Shown: positions 33,328 to 45,383 of the stretch, in pieces
Layout: every line of letters begins with the position of its first letter
How positions within the stretch are numbered: the stretch's first letter is position 1
Assembly (NCBI GenBank): GCA_019137255.1
Contig: WPDH01000090.1
Span: 1 to 54,716 of the forward strand
Length of the DNA stretch: 54,716 nucleotides
Origin: Corinectria fuckeliana
Lineage: Eukaryota > Ascomycota > Sordariomycetes > Hypocreales > Nectriaceae
Direction of reading: 5' to 3'
Translations under genes and position numbers: made by a program
The notes under the pieces: generated by a model
The model's database searches: none
The model's input: the letters and a program-made list of their open reading frames with translations, nothing else
What the model was told of the DNA's origin: nothing

Positions 33328-35198
33328 CTAGTGGAACTGATCCTCAGTCACTCCCTTGCCCATGGCGGCGGTCGAGCTGATGCCGCCGGTGACCATCTTC
33401 TGCAGCTCGTCGACGTAGGTGGCGCCGCTCCACTTCTGGTGCTTGACGACGTCGACCTTCTCCTCAATCTCGGGCTCCTGGACGAGCTCGCCGTAGGCGC
33501 GCATGCCGACGGTGCTGTAGGCGCGGGCGAACTGGTCGCTGATGAGCGCCGTCGTGTGCAAGCCCGCCAGCGTGATGAACTGCCAGCAGTACCCGAGCTT
33601 GGCCAGCCGCCGGATGTACGTCTCCTGCTCGTCGCGGGGCATGGCCGTCTTCCAGTTGAACGAGGGCGAGAGGTTGTAGGCGAGCCTGTTTGGGGGGGGG
33701 AAGGTGTGTTAGTTTTTATATATACATCTCGTTGGGGTTGCCATAGGAACGGATGCTCACTTCTTCTCGGGCCACACTGCGTGCACGCCGTCGGCAAACT
33801 CCCTGGCTTGTTCGAAGTCGGGCAGCTTGCTCTCCATCCAGATGGCGTCGGCGTACGGCGCGTACGCGATGGCGCGGTTGACGGCGCAGTCGCAGCCGCC
33901 CTTGAGGCGGAAGAAGCCCTCGCGCGTGCGCGGCGCGTCCCAGTCGAAGAAGACGTCCTCGCCGAGCAGCTTGCGGGCGAGAGCGCGGGCCTCGCGGTTG
34001 CTGAGGCCCTTGGCGGCGGCCTTGTACTCGGCCTTGAGGCTGTCCTTGTGGGAGGAGGAAGAAGCGCCGGCGTCGATGGCGGCGAGGACGGCCTCGTCGA
34101 AGCGCTTCAGGTCGGCGGCCACCAGCCACTCGTCCTCGATGCGCTGCAGCTCGGCGCCGACTTTGCCCTCGCGCTCGGCGGCCACCATGAGGTCGTTGAG
34201 GGGCTGCAGGCTCGGGTTGGTGCTGCCGATGATGAAGGCGTGGTCGCGGGGGTCGATGGTGGTGGTGATGAGGGTGGCGGCTTCGGCGTCGGTGCGGGCG
34301 ATGGCGAGGAGGTCGGAGCCTGAGGGAGAAACGTTAGAACACGATGACGAGAACTGCAAGTGATATGCGAGGTTGTGGACGTTACCCATAATGTCGGCCT
34401 GGGCGCGGATGGCCACCAGGCGGTTGATGTGCTCGCTGATGGGCACCAGCACCTTGCCGGCCATGTGGCCGCACTTCTTGGTGCCCGGGGCTTGGTCCTC
34501 AATGTGAATGCCCGCGGCGCCCTTCTCGACGAACAGCTTGGTGAGCTTCATGACGGCCGTCAGGCCGCCGTGGCCCGTGTCGGCGTCGGCGACGATGGGC
34601 CGCAGGTAGTCGACGTTGGCGAGGTTGGCGCGCTGGTCCTTGGGGAAGCTGAGGCGCTCCTGGCGCTGCTTGCGGTCGTGGAAGAGCTGGGCCATGAAGA
34701 GGTGGCCGACCTTGTTGGGGACGGTGGTCTGGGGAGATGGACGTTAGGAGGGAAGAAGGGGGTTGTTGAGGCCATCGCGATTTGCTGACGGATGAAGGGC
34801 TCGGGACTCACGTATGGGTAATCTGCCAGATCCGGACCCGGCTCGTCCGACGCCGACGCCGTCGACGACGACTGCCAGCCCGACACGTAGACGGTGTCGA
34901 GGTACTTGGCCATCTGCGTGACCATGGTGGGCTCCAGGCAGCCGTAGGTGTAGCTGGCGTCGCGCGTGTCGAAGCGGTGCTCGAGGATCTTCCACAGCTT
35001 CTTGGCCTGGGCGTTGCTGGCGTAGTTGACGGGCAGGTAGCCGCGCTTGGAGACGATCTGCTCGGCCGTGAAGGGCCGCTTGGTGTGGCGCCACCGCGAG
35101 TCGCTCCACCAGGCCTTGACCTGGGCGACCTCCTTCTGGAAGACGTCTTCCTCGGCGTCGAGGTTGACCGAGGGGGGAACCATGTTGCTGGTGGCCAT
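33328..35198 (-). CDS. icl1: Isocitrate lyase
   Basis: The exons on the minus strand are 35198-34812, 34728-34386, 34319-33761 and 33685-33328, giving 548 aa, the normal fungal length. It splits isocitrate to glyoxylate and succinate, the first step of the glyoxylate bypass, needed on acetate, fatty acids and during host infection in pathogenic fungi. The catalytic loop KKCGH is at 213-217 with Cys215. Other conserved blocks are DADTGHGG, the IHIEDQAPGTKKCGH stretch, ARTDAEAATLI, FDWDAPRTREGF and NLSPSFNWK. The start MATSNMVPPSVNLDAEED fits the family. The codons are strongly GC-rich, more than in most neighbours, which suggests high expression. No C-terminal SKL is present (it ends DQFH). 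A 3.2-kb gene-free region lies upstream. Confidence 0.96.
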
Positions 35199-38100
35199 GA
35201 TGGCGGTGACTGTTGTGTGCGCGTGTGTGTGCGTGTAAGTGTAAGCGTTTGTGTAGGTGTAGGTGTAAGTGAAGCCTTCACCACGTGTCAGACTAGCACA
35301 GTAGCAAGTCGGGAAACACTGGACAAGAGAAGGGGGAGAGGAGGGTATCAAAAAAGAATAGGGAGAGAGAGAGGGAGGGAGAGAGCAGATTGATTGCTTT
35401 TGAATGAATGCCAAATAGATCCAACGGAGGGCGGGCGAGGCTGATAATAAGTACAAGCCAGCTCGGGAATTCCAGCCCAGCGACTCACACCCAGACTGAC
35501 TACTTACATACTGTACACGCAGCAGCTTCCATCCATCCATCCATCCGTCACAAGCCCCTTGCTGGCCTCCATCTTCCACCCCTCCGTTCCCCCAAGCCCA
35601 CCCAATCGCCGTCGCCAATGCCAATGCCAATCCAGAAAAGAAAATACCTGGGGGAAAAGAAAGCTTGCTTAGCCTCCCTCCGCCTCCGCTCCCATGACAC
35701 GGGGGACCCGCCACCCAACCAAAGGGGGGGGACCACCTCACTCTCCGCCGCACCGAACCGGCCGCGGCTTGTTATAGTGGAGACGAAAGACGAGAGGGCG
35801 GGCGGCGGGCGGCGGGCGTGGTCTAGACGCGGTGCGTTCAGTGGTGAGTCTTGTCTTTGTCTTTGTCTGAACAATTCCTCCTATGCTTAAGCCTAGTAGA
35901 TAGATAGGTAGGTAGGCAGTCAACACTTTGCTGCTTTCAGTCAATCAGCACAACCGCCTGTAACAACTGCAAGAAAAAACCACACAAAATATACATCGTC
36001 TCAAGCTGGAAGCCAGTACTCACTCACCGTCCGGATGGATACAGCCAGCCAGCCAGCCAGCCGTCCGTTCGGAACCACCCCGAGCAGAGGCAAAAACCCC
36101 CAGTTGAAACCGACCCCAACTAAGTCATTTCTCCCAGGCCAAAGGTGCAGTAGCTACTTAGCTAGCTTCCACCTCGGAAGTAGCCCAGGTCCAGAAATCC
36201 AGGCACGACGGGCTTTAGTCACAAGCACTTCCCCGGGCAAGGTCCGTAGGCAGGTGGATAGGTAGGTAGTTTGGCAAGTACGTACCTCCGGGTCCCGAGT
36301 ACGTATCTCCGGACACTCGCCGAGGCAGCATCATCGTGCTCTTTCTTTACTCACTGCCGTACTGTAATTCGACGCTCCAATTGCTGCTGCTTCACTGTGC
36401 ATGAAGAATAATTAGGTGTCAAACACATTCCGCCCGCAAGCCGCACGCAGAAGAATGACACATGACGTCGCCGCCCGTTCCTCTTTCGGCTCAAAGGGGA
36501 CCGGGCCCGGGCCCGGGCCTCGACCCTCCTTTTGCCGCCATTGGCCGAGGTGCCGAATTTCTTCCCTCTCACGGCCTCACCATGACAGCATGCGGCTCTC
36601 GCTCACTCTCCCAATCTCTCTCTTCATCCCCAAATTCTACCCGCATCTCCGAGCTCACTCCGGAGAAGGAGAGTCAGAGCCGCAGTGCATATCTGCAACA
36701 TGTCCAGTGCAGGTATCCAAAGCTGCAGACCTGCTAGATCTTACTCATCTACCGTACCTATGCATGTACTGCATCTAGATGTATGCACACTGGCTACATG
36801 TTCATTCCTGTATGATGCTTGGCGTGCTAGATCCCTGATATTTCATTCACCTTGGCTCACCTGGAGCCTCGACCCTTCACCTTGTCCAATTTGAGTCGTC
36901 TTCTTTTCCTCCAAGTAGTCTGAGTAAACATATCCATTTCTCGTCGAGAACCAAGTCGACATTCTCGCCACCACAAGCACTAATACCGCCACAATCACCG
37001 CTTCTCCTCTTCATCCCCCAAGCCACAAGAGAAACTTCCATTTCCTTCTCTGCTTACTTGCTCCTTGTCTTAATCATTCAAGACCTCGGCCTACCTCCGT
37101 GAGTCCCCCCCTAAATAAATGAATAAACGCCCATTCCCCATCATGCCCCGTACCCGCCCCCGGGAACCGGAACTTGCCCGAGTCCCGCCGTGTCCGGGGC
37201 AGCGGAGGTCGCTGGCATGTGAATCCACAGGCCAAACCTACAGTATGTACATTGGCAACGCAACTCCGTCAGATCAGATCAGATCTTGTCTTTTCGTAAC
37301 CTGTCCCTCGGAGATACATACTCGCACACTCACATAACCGTACTCTCGTTTTCTTAGCTTTTCCTTCCTTCGTCTCTTTTGTTCGGGTCTCCGAGCATGG
37401 GCCTCTGTCACCGCCGGATGTAGGAAGTATTACTATGTAACTCCATCTCCTCCGAGTCCTAGTCCGTATGAAAAGCCCAGACCGCTGCCACCACCGTCAT
37501 GAGTGTCTGACACCTCCCCTAGTTCTAAAGAATACTACATGACTTGTGTGAATGCAAATGCTCTCGCTCATGATCCGTGACGTTGCCACAACCTGTCACG
37601 ACTTCTTGCCCAGCTTACCTCGGCCATCGACCATGCCGATGCCGAAAATATCATCCAGCTCTCCCGTCGTCTCTGGCCCTTTGCCATGCCTCCTTTGGTT
37701 CGGTCACTTCCCGAACTTCGTCTAGCTATATCCACATGCATTCAGTGCACAATTGTACCTACCTGCTCACAAACTTCACATGCCATGATACCGGCATTCA
37801 CCATCTTCACCAACCTTGGAAGAGATGACATGTGCCGTTGAAAACGCACGCGCGCAGAAGCTCATAATCCTCCATTGGCAAACCAGGCCTTCTAGGTACG
37901 TACATACGAGTGCTCTGTCCTTACTATGATGCATCCATAGCAGGCTAAGCATCAAGTGCTCCACAGCCGTGTCCCTCGGCTCATGCAGCATGCACAGATG
38001 CCATTGTATCAATCGGCATTGCGACTCCAGCATCCCGGCAACCCTTGGCCCACCGCATGTCCATGTCCGTGTCCGTGTCACTTGTAGGCCTAGGCCCCCC

Positions 38101-38384
38101 AAGCCAAAGTCTTAATCCGGTCCTCTTTTGGCGAATTTCCTCGTCCTCCGTTCCTCCATCCCGTAACCAACCCCATCGTCACCCTAACTTCTTCATGTAT
38201 ATTGTCATTGTCGTCGTCCCTCCTATCGAGGGCTCACATCATGAAGTCCCCATGAGCACGCAACCGGAACAGACCAGACCCCATTGTGAATCGTTCTATC
38301 CTGGGGGCCAGCTCTTTCATGTTCTCACATGCTCACATGTTCCCCAGCTCATCAAGTCAGTCCATCACCCAAGATGCACCCTTT
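35199..38384. promoter_or_regulatory. Long gene-free region upstream of isocitrate lyase
   Basis: This 3.2-kb stretch runs from the icl1 start codon to the trehalase stop. The first part is the icl1 promoter. It has GT-rich simple sequence (35219-35275), a CCAT tract (about 35528-35547), a GGCGGGC tract (about 35796-35818), a GCCA tract (about 36045-36062) and a GGGCCC tandem (about 36500-36520). Open frames here are short and without motifs. It is long for this gene-dense window, so an unrecognised transcript is possible. Confidence 0.5.
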
Positions 38385-40781
38385 CTACGGGGCCATCAAT
38401 CCCGCCAGCGCCTTTTCGTTGTTCTGCTCGATTGCCCTGATCAACGTTGGGTACGGTGTCAGCGTCCCCAGTGCACGTCGCATGTGCGCGTTGACAATCT
38501 GCAGGCCGTACACGTAACTGGCATTGACCCAGCCAAAGCTGTACTCGTTATTAGCTGTCCGCCTCGTTACCCGTCTAGAACACATAAGATCGCAAACATA
38601 CCCTTCTTTGGCAACGCCCTTGAAGTCGAGACCTTGGTTGCCGTACTCGGCGTCCACCCGATGCGGGTCGACAGGTCGAGTTACGTCGTACTTTTCCACC
38701 ACCACGCCGTTAAAGTCCACAAACGCCTTAGTGATCATGAACAGCCACTTGTAAGCTAGCCGCTCCGCCTCCTCCGTGAAGCTGTACCGAAGCAGACCTG
38801 TCCATGCCAGCATCTGCTGTGGCGCCCAGCCGTACGGGAAGTCCCACTGTCGGTTGGGTCGCTCTAGTCCAATCTCTCCCCGCGACTCCTTGGTGCCGGA
38901 CAAGAGACCGCCGTACGCCTCGAACTTTGGAAGGCCCTTTCTGACCATGTCGGCTGCCTGTTTAGGCGTTGCGATTCCAGCCCAGAGCGCCCAGAACGTG
39001 GTAGCACTCTCGTACGTGCATCGCTTCTGTGCGACCGTATCGTAGTCAAAGAACATACCCTCCTCCTCGTTCCACATGAGCTTGTCCATTGTAAGCTTAC
39101 GTCGCTTGGCCCGGCGATCCCAGGCAGCTGACGCGAGAAACTCGCCGGGTTTGTAGGGTGTTCCCGCGCTAAACTCAGCGGGGATTTGCAGCTTGTCATT
39201 GAACACGTTTCGAATGGTTCGCGCGATATCTGTCTCATACTTGAACAGCAGCGAGTTGAGGTCAATGGTGGCCAAGTTGGCACACACTCCCTCCAGTCGG
39301 TACGAGGTATCGTGGCCCGACTCTCTCACCGCTCGATCATGCATAAAGTAGTTGTCAAGCTCTGGTTCCTTCACCTCGCCGTAGTTGTATGCTCGCACAA
39401 ATTCGTTGAACGTCATGTTGTATTTGTCGGTATAGGGCTCGAGAATGTGCACAAAGTGGCTGGCTTCCGTCTCAGGTGGAACTCCGAGTCCTTCCGGTCG
39501 ATATCTCGACAAACCCGTGACAGGATCCAACCGAGGCTCGGAGGTCCAGACACTGTGGTACTCCTTGATCGCGGCGAGAATTGATCGTCTGAGAAACTCC
39601 TTTGCATCGGGCTCGTGCTTAATCTTCTCGTACACCCGCAGCGCCATATCGGTTAGGAAAGGTGGCTGTGACCGGCAGAGGTAGTATGATCGGGTGGCAT
39701 TGAGGATCTTGCCGTAGTGCTCGATGCAAAAGCAAAAGTTGAGAACCATGGACTTGGCCAAGTCGACGCGATCGTTGACCAAAAGTCCTAAGGATTCCAT
39801 GTAGCTGTCCCATCCGTAGAGCTCGTTGAACCGGCCGCCTGGGACGACGAACGGTAAGCCCCTAAGCGATTTACCTGTGCTGCTCTTGGGGTCGTCATAT
39901 TCCTCCACCTCGACGGCCAAAAGACCTGGCTTCTCGTTCATGTCCCGGACAAGCTCAGGGGTGATGTCCGCTGGCAGCAGCTGGACGTCTAAGCGCATCT
40001 CGGGCCTCTCCTCAGCTACTCGCTTGTAGAATTCGTACTGGCGAGGAGCTCCGACGGGGATATAGATTCGTGGTCGTGGGTCATCCGTCCAATCCTTGGG
40101 ATCGCGGGCAGCAATTTCGATACTAGAGGCATCAATTCGCCTCGTCAAGCCTTCCCAGAAGTGGTCCTTGATCAGTCGAGATAGTCGGTCAGTGGGATTC
40201 TCGTTGAGTCGGCCCTCGTCCAGAACAATCTGCTTTCGACCATATTCCTTGGCTAGGGTCAGCTCCTGGAGGAGGTTCGACAGCATGTATGTTCCGCGAA
40301 CGTCGAAGCGGTTGTGGCCCTCGGAGGCAGCAGTTCGCAGCGAGATGACCTTGGGGCCGTTATCTTCGATCGTGATCTGCATGTTTCCATCGGTGTCCTC
40401 CTGGGCCTGAAGGCTTTCCAGGGTAGGCTCTACTTGGATGAGAAAACGGCGGCTCTGTTGGGTATTTTCATCTGGAGGTTGTGTGGTTAGGAAAGGGACG
40501 GATTGCAGCTTCTATACTGGGGTTCTCTACCGTGGCTTCCTCTTCGAAAGGGTTCTCGTAGGCCAATTCTTTCAAACTGCTTCATCAAGCTGTTCTATGG
40601 CGTTTGGGTCAGACCAAGTCTTATACTGAGAGGTGCCGCCGGATGTATTCACCTGGGAGTATGTTCGCGTGCGAGGGCCAAAGTTGCGGCTGTGGCGCTC
40701 CTCGGCGTAGTATGTCTTGGCGTCGTCAAAGACGCCATGATCATCAGAACCGCGGGAGCGGTGGTTAGAAGGGGTGCTCAT
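38385..40781 (-). CDS. nth1: Neutral trehalase (GH37)
   Basis: The exons on the minus strand are 40781-40653, 40576-40531, 40471-38602 and 38538-38385, giving 732 aa. It hydrolyses cytosolic trehalose to two glucose during germination and stress recovery. A PKA consensus RRGS (Ser57) is encoded by the 46-nt second exon. The EF-like calcium-binding loop DTDGNMQITIED (84-95) follows, and together these are the known activation region of neutral trehalases. GH37 signatures are PGGRFNELYGWDSY and QWDFPYGWAP, and the RESGHDTSYR and FGWVNASYVYGL blocks are also intact. The first two introns (76 and 59 nt) were placed because they join TYSQ to FERIGLREPFRRGSH and then DENTQQ. The last intron (38539-38601) is 63 nt, in frame and stop-free. 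Acid trehalase is excluded by the missing signal peptide and the regulatory N-terminus. Confidence 0.95.
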
Positions 40782-42512
40782 CGCGATAGCGGCTTCGAGT
40801 ATATTGTCGAGCGGATACTAGAAGGACGAGCAGAGGATAAAGACAGCCAGGTAAGAACAGCGAATGAGTTGGCGGGAGGTGAGTCGAGTGAGGAAACGGA
40901 ATGAGGGAGCGAGGGTCGCTGTTGTCTCGTTTTATAGCCCGTTCTGCTCTGCTTCAGATGCAGCCGGTGGTACGCAAGGAGGAGCACCGCTTGGTCAAGA
41001 CGCAAAAAGGATAGAGTCACGGGGGTCAAAAAGTAAGACAAGTCCTGCGGGAGAGACTGAAGATGCAGGTGTGTAATTGTACGGGAACGACTTGGACGCG
41101 CAGGGCAATAAAGGTAATAGGTAATGGCGGGGGGGAGGAGGAGGAGGAGGAAGAGAGGACAGGCGAGGGAGGAAGAGCAAAGTGTGGGAAGTGGGAAGTG
41201 GCGGAGAGAGCTTGGGCCTCTGGAATGGGACCTCCACTGGCAGACAGACGAACTTCCAAAGACGGTAGTTACGCACGAAGTACGGTGAGCGGGAACGACG
41301 ACGACGTGGGGGAAGACAGGCGGACCAATTGACGCTGACTGGGGCAGGATGAGTGAGCGAAGTGAGGCTGGTTTCGGTGAGGCAGGACGTTCAGGTTGTT
41401 TGGTGCGAGGATGAGAACCGGTTGACGACGTTTCATTCCCCTCCCTGCTACATAGATGCAGACGCTCTGTTACGAGCCAAAGGTGTGACGATGTTGGATG
41501 GACATCAAGGGAACTCCACTACTCTACTAGCCCACCCGTCTCCCACTCTGTCTGCCGCGGGGAGGGGTAAGTCAGTTACGCACCCCCACTAATAAGAGCC
41601 CTGTCGGTTGGGAGATCGTGACCACTGAGTGGCCGAGGGCTCGCCGTTCGCTGTGACTGCCCGGGCGTCCATGCTTTCTGGGCTGCCATCCACTGTACAT
41701 ACGAAGTAGGCCCGCCGCACCTCCCACTGGCACCCCACTATGACATCCCGCGCCCAGGGCTCTCCCAACCACAACGGACCCTCCAATCGCCCCAAGGTGC
41801 TGGGACTGACATATTCAACCGATTCATCGTTCGATGCTTGAGAATCTGGAATCAAAGATTTCCGGTGCCTGTTCATGCAGCAGCGCACTGTCGTACCGAG
41901 ATGAACATGCCAGGGTTTCCAAGGTCCCTGCATCTCCTGATAATCGTACACGCCGAAGCGGTGCCGTCAAACATGCGCTCGTTTCCGAGGATAGCTCATC
42001 TTAGCTTCTAAGAAATCCTAGTATAACAGAGCACGATGGCGTGAGTCACAGGAGCTTCGACTGTGGGATGCCATGTTAAGCCCATCCGGTTGGCAGCACG
42101 GCGATGTCAATCCAATGGCTATTTACCCCTTCTCATATCCCTATCCCTATCTCCAGCTTAGCCTCGACCGCTTCACGGGACAGTGTTCCACAGGGACGAG
42201 CTCTGCCTTGATCGAAAAACAAAAGGTGATTAGATCTATTCTCGGGGTATAATAAAGAGAGCCTAAGTCCAGCCAGCCAGGCATGGAGCAGATGAGCATT
42301 GCAGGGCCAACATTCTGAGTCGTCGTGTATCGTGTGCTTCCCGTCTGGGTATTGTGCAGTATAAATCAAGTCCAACGAAACATCACTCACATAGTCCTTG
42401 AACGCCAAATGTGTGTATCCTCCAAAGTCCCAAGCCCGTTTCCCATCAATACCCCTCACTCTTCATATGCCAAACACAGATTACCAGTGGCATTCATCGA
42501 TGGCCTGCTCCC
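40782..42512. other. Intergenic region, trehalase promoter side
   Basis: These 1.7 kb hold the trehalase promoter (left) and the 3' region of the Yippee gene (right). A GGA-rich purine tract lies at about 41128-41160. Open frames are short and random-looking. I see no further gene. Confidence 0.5.
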
Positions 42513-43253
42513 TTAGGACTGACTCCTGCGGGAGAGCATGGCGTTCCTCCTTCTTCCCACAGTCTCGGCATCCCAGATGCCAGCGAAGACGTCCTCACAC
42601 TCCTCGTCGTCTTCCGAGTCAAAGACAATCTCATCATCGTCCTGGTTGTCCGCCACGCTCATCTTGCCCCCCTTGTCCACTGGCACATCTTCCCAAGTCC
42701 GATGATTCACCACCCTCTCTGTCTCCAAGATGAACTTGCCTACTTTGTACTTCTGGCCTTGCTCCTTGGCATCCACGTACTTCCACCCCAGCTTGGTCCC
42801 GCATATTCCGCAGTTGATGTCCGCCACGACGTGCCACCCCGTGACGAGCTGGCGGTTCTCGCTCCGACCGACGCGGATGTTCATCAGCGTCTGCGGAGCA
42901 GGCGGTGCTGGTGGCGCAACGAGAAACGCCCGGCCCCAGCGCCCGGTGAAGCCCTTGGAGATGATCTGCGAGGCAAGGGCAAGGTCGGCCGAACAGGTCG
43001 AGCAGCGCAGTGTGTTAGGTGCAGTGCGAGATAGTCGAGTGCCGGTATGCTTCGTCAACGGGGTACTATTGGGAGGCGAGTTCGCTGGGGTGGTCGTGAC
43101 GGAGGACGGGGCAGAGTCGGCGGAGGACGAGGAAGACGAGGCTGAGTGGCGACGGGAGAAGGGGAGTCGGAAACTCGGCAGCAGGTAGCTGGGGAAGATG
43201 GGCTTAGTAGCCGAGATTCCACTCTCGCGAACCATTTCGGGGGTCGATATCAA
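42513..43253 (-). CDS. moh1: Yippee/Moh1-family zinc-binding protein with extended ends
   Basis: This is a single exon of 246 aa. Yippee proteins are small zinc folds; yeast Moh1 is linked to stationary phase and the GID ubiquitin ligase. The two CxxC pairs are Cys84/Cys87 (RCSTCSADLA) and Cys148/Cys151 (NCGICGTKLGWKY). They are followed by the family block KEQGQKYKVGKFILE. Between them lie ISKGFTGRWGRAFL and TGWHVVADI, as in the family. Unusual points are an 80-residue Ser-rich N-terminal extension, an Ala/Pro insert (APPAPPAPQ) that widens the CxxC spacing to 60 residues, and a 60-residue acidic C-terminal tail (DDDEIVFDSEDDEECED). Typical Yippee proteins are about 120 residues. The family call is firm but the function is not. 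Confidence 0.9.
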   Translation of the reverse strand: MISTPEMVRESGISATKPIFPSYLLPSFRLPFSRRHSASSSSSSADSAPSSVTTTPANSPPNSTPLTKHTGTRLSRTAPNTLRCSTCSADLALASQIISKGFTGRWGRAFLVAPPAPPAPQTLMNIRVGRSENRQLVTGWHVVADINCGICGTKLGWKYVDAKEQGQKYKVGKFILETERVVNHRTWEDVPVDKGGKMSVADNQDDDEIVFDSEDDEECEDVFAGIWDAETVGRRRNAMLSRRSQS

Positions 43254-43890
43254 ACGTCTTTGTGCGCCCTACAGTTGTGTCTCTTCGCCCTTCGTTTTCT
43301 TCACTTATTCGCGCGAGTGGACCGCTGGGAGCCGGTAAGGTGCGTATAGGTAGTAGGATAGCGATGTTCCCGCCGGTCCGGAGTAAATCCACCAACCGTT
43401 TCTCAAAGACGCACACTGCGTAGGGTTACAGAGCAAGACAAGACGGTATTACAAGAACGATGGAAGGATGAGAAACGGCCGCTGCGAGGACTCGGCCAGG
43501 GAGAAGTCCCTCTCCTCCCGCATGATAAGTAAAGGAACGGTCACTTGTTGGTCTCGTCCCGCGGCCCAGCCGGGCAGCGATCACCGGACCTTTCACAATC
43601 GATAAAGGGCGGTGGGTGGGTGGAGGGGTAATGGCTCCAAGCCGGGAGTGGAGTCAGGGGGGCGGGGGTTTTGGTAGCGGGGGTTCTAGTATCAATCTAA
43701 CATACGTACGGAGTAGTAGCAGCGAACGAAGGATCGCCCGTCGCATCCGAGAACCCTTCAAGTTTATCACTATCACAGTACGGTATTTATAAAATAGCCG
43801 GCGGGGATAAACGAGGTCGTGACAAGCGGTCCAGGTTGGCATCTATTCAATATGTATTGTACAATCTGGGACATCCTCAAAGTAAATCGA
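43254..43890. other. Intergenic region
   Basis: This 637-bp region lies between the Yippee start codon and the dipeptidase stop. It should hold the Yippee promoter and the dipeptidase 3' end. There is a G-rich tract at about 43655-43690 and nothing else is recognised. Confidence 0.55.
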
Positions 43891-45383
43891 TCAAGACTTC
43901 GGCTCCTCCGCAACGTAGTGAAGGTACGCTCCCAAGAGTTTGATACCCTCGATGTAGTTACGCTTGTCCAACTTTTCGTTGATCGAGTGCGCGCCGTCCG
44001 TGGAGCTTCCCATGGGCAGCAACAGCACGTTCTTGCCAGTAGCCTCCTCAAAGGTCAGGGTGACGGGGATACTGAGATGAGTTAGCATACTTACTTTGAC
44101 TTTGCCAGTTCGTGGTAGGATTAAGTCGCTTACCTTCCACCCTCGCGAGTGAAGTCGGGCTCAACGCCCCACACGCGCTCAACGGCCTTGGCCGCGGCGC
44201 TGAAGTTCCAGTGTTTAGGCGAGGCCACCCACCACTTGCCAGTGTGCTGGGCGTACACCTTCATCGTGTTCTTGCTCTTCAACTTGGCAAACTGCTCCTC
44301 AACGTACTTGTAGACGGCCTCGTTAGTGGTGTCAATGTCCATGTCGGGGACAGTTCGAATAGAGAACTTTCCAATGACCTTGGCAGGAATAACAGTCTTG
44401 GCACCAGGGGCAGAGAAGGCACCCTCGATACCGTGGAGGGAGAGAGAGGGGTATCGCCAGCGGGCCATCAGGGTTTGCTTCTTGTCCTCGAAGATGGTTG
44501 TCTTGCTGCCCAGTGACTCGTACAGAGTATCCATGGTGAAAGAAATGCCGTCGTAAAGACCCTCTTCTTCCGAGCTGATGGCGGCAACCTGCTCCATGAT
44601 ACCGGGTATCTGTATCTTTCCATTAGTGTCCACCAGCGTCCCAAGCACCCTGACAAGATCAGTCATGGGTTCCTGTGCAGTGCCGCCAAAGACACCACTG
44701 TGAAGGTCGGCACCGGGACCGGAGACCTCGACCGAGTAGTAGTTGCAGCCACGTAGACCATAGGTCAAGCAAGGCTTCTCGGTGCCCAGCCAATAGTTGT
44801 CTGAGATACAGACGGCCTCGGCATCGGCAAAGTACTTCTTGGCCTCCTCCCTGATGAGGTCGTCGAGACCCTCGGACCCGTACTCCTCCATACCCTCAAA
44901 GCACATCAACAGGTTGACGGGAAAGTCAACACCTGACTTCTGATGGGCCTCGATGGCATTGAGCCAGCCCAAGACAGGACCCTTATCATCGGTGGACCCA
45001 CGGCCAAACATGCGGTCCTTGTCGTCGACGACGAGGTCAAAGGGCTCAGTTGCCCAGCCGTCGCTCTTTTCAGCGGGCTGCACATCATAGTGGCCATAGA
45101 CCAGAATGGTTCGCTTGTTCTTGTCGCTGCCGTATCGCGCGAGCACAACGGGGGGAAGATCGAGGTGCTCCTTGCCGGGCTGCTTGCCCAACGGTCGAAG
45201 CTCGACGGAGGCGCCAAGGCTCTTCAGCTCTTCCGCGAGGAACTCTCCCATGCGGACGACATCTGGGCGTCGGGCATCCTCGGCAGAGATGGAGGGGATG
45301 GCAACGGCCTTTCGCAGACGCTCGATGAAGTCATCGGCAGAGCTGTCAACCTGCTTGAAGAAGCCGTCGATCTGGGGAGCCAT
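43891..45383 (-). CDS. dug1: M20 metallodipeptidase (Cys-Gly dipeptidase Dug1 / CNDP-like)
   Basis: The exons on the minus strand are 45383-44134 and 44071-43891, giving 476 aa (yeast Dug1 has 481). It cleaves Cys-Gly from glutathione breakdown and other dipeptides in the cytosol, using two zinc or manganese ions. Metal-site motifs are visible: GHYDVQP, GRGSTDDKG and CFEGMEEYGSEG, plus the dimerisation-domain block LHSGVFGG and the late H-containing block SSTDGAHSINEK. Joining AG|T across the 62-nt intron gives EGGRSIPVTLTFEE. I chose the Met of MAPQIDGFFKQVD at 45383 because it aligns with the family start. The same frame stays open to a Met at 45560, adding 59 residues rich in Arg and Ser that look like a mitochondrial presequence. 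Confidence 0.93.

Noticed and set aside
33331..34323. A 330-residue plus-strand frame opposite isocitrate lyase
   Set aside because: It is a GC-rich antisense shadow made of Ala/Gly/Val/Leu-rich sequence and crosses an icl1 intron. No motif is visible.
30174..40781. A co-transcribed operon of SNF1, icl1 and trehalase
   Set aside because: The genes lie on both strands with separate promoters. Eukaryotic nuclear genes of this type are monocistronic.
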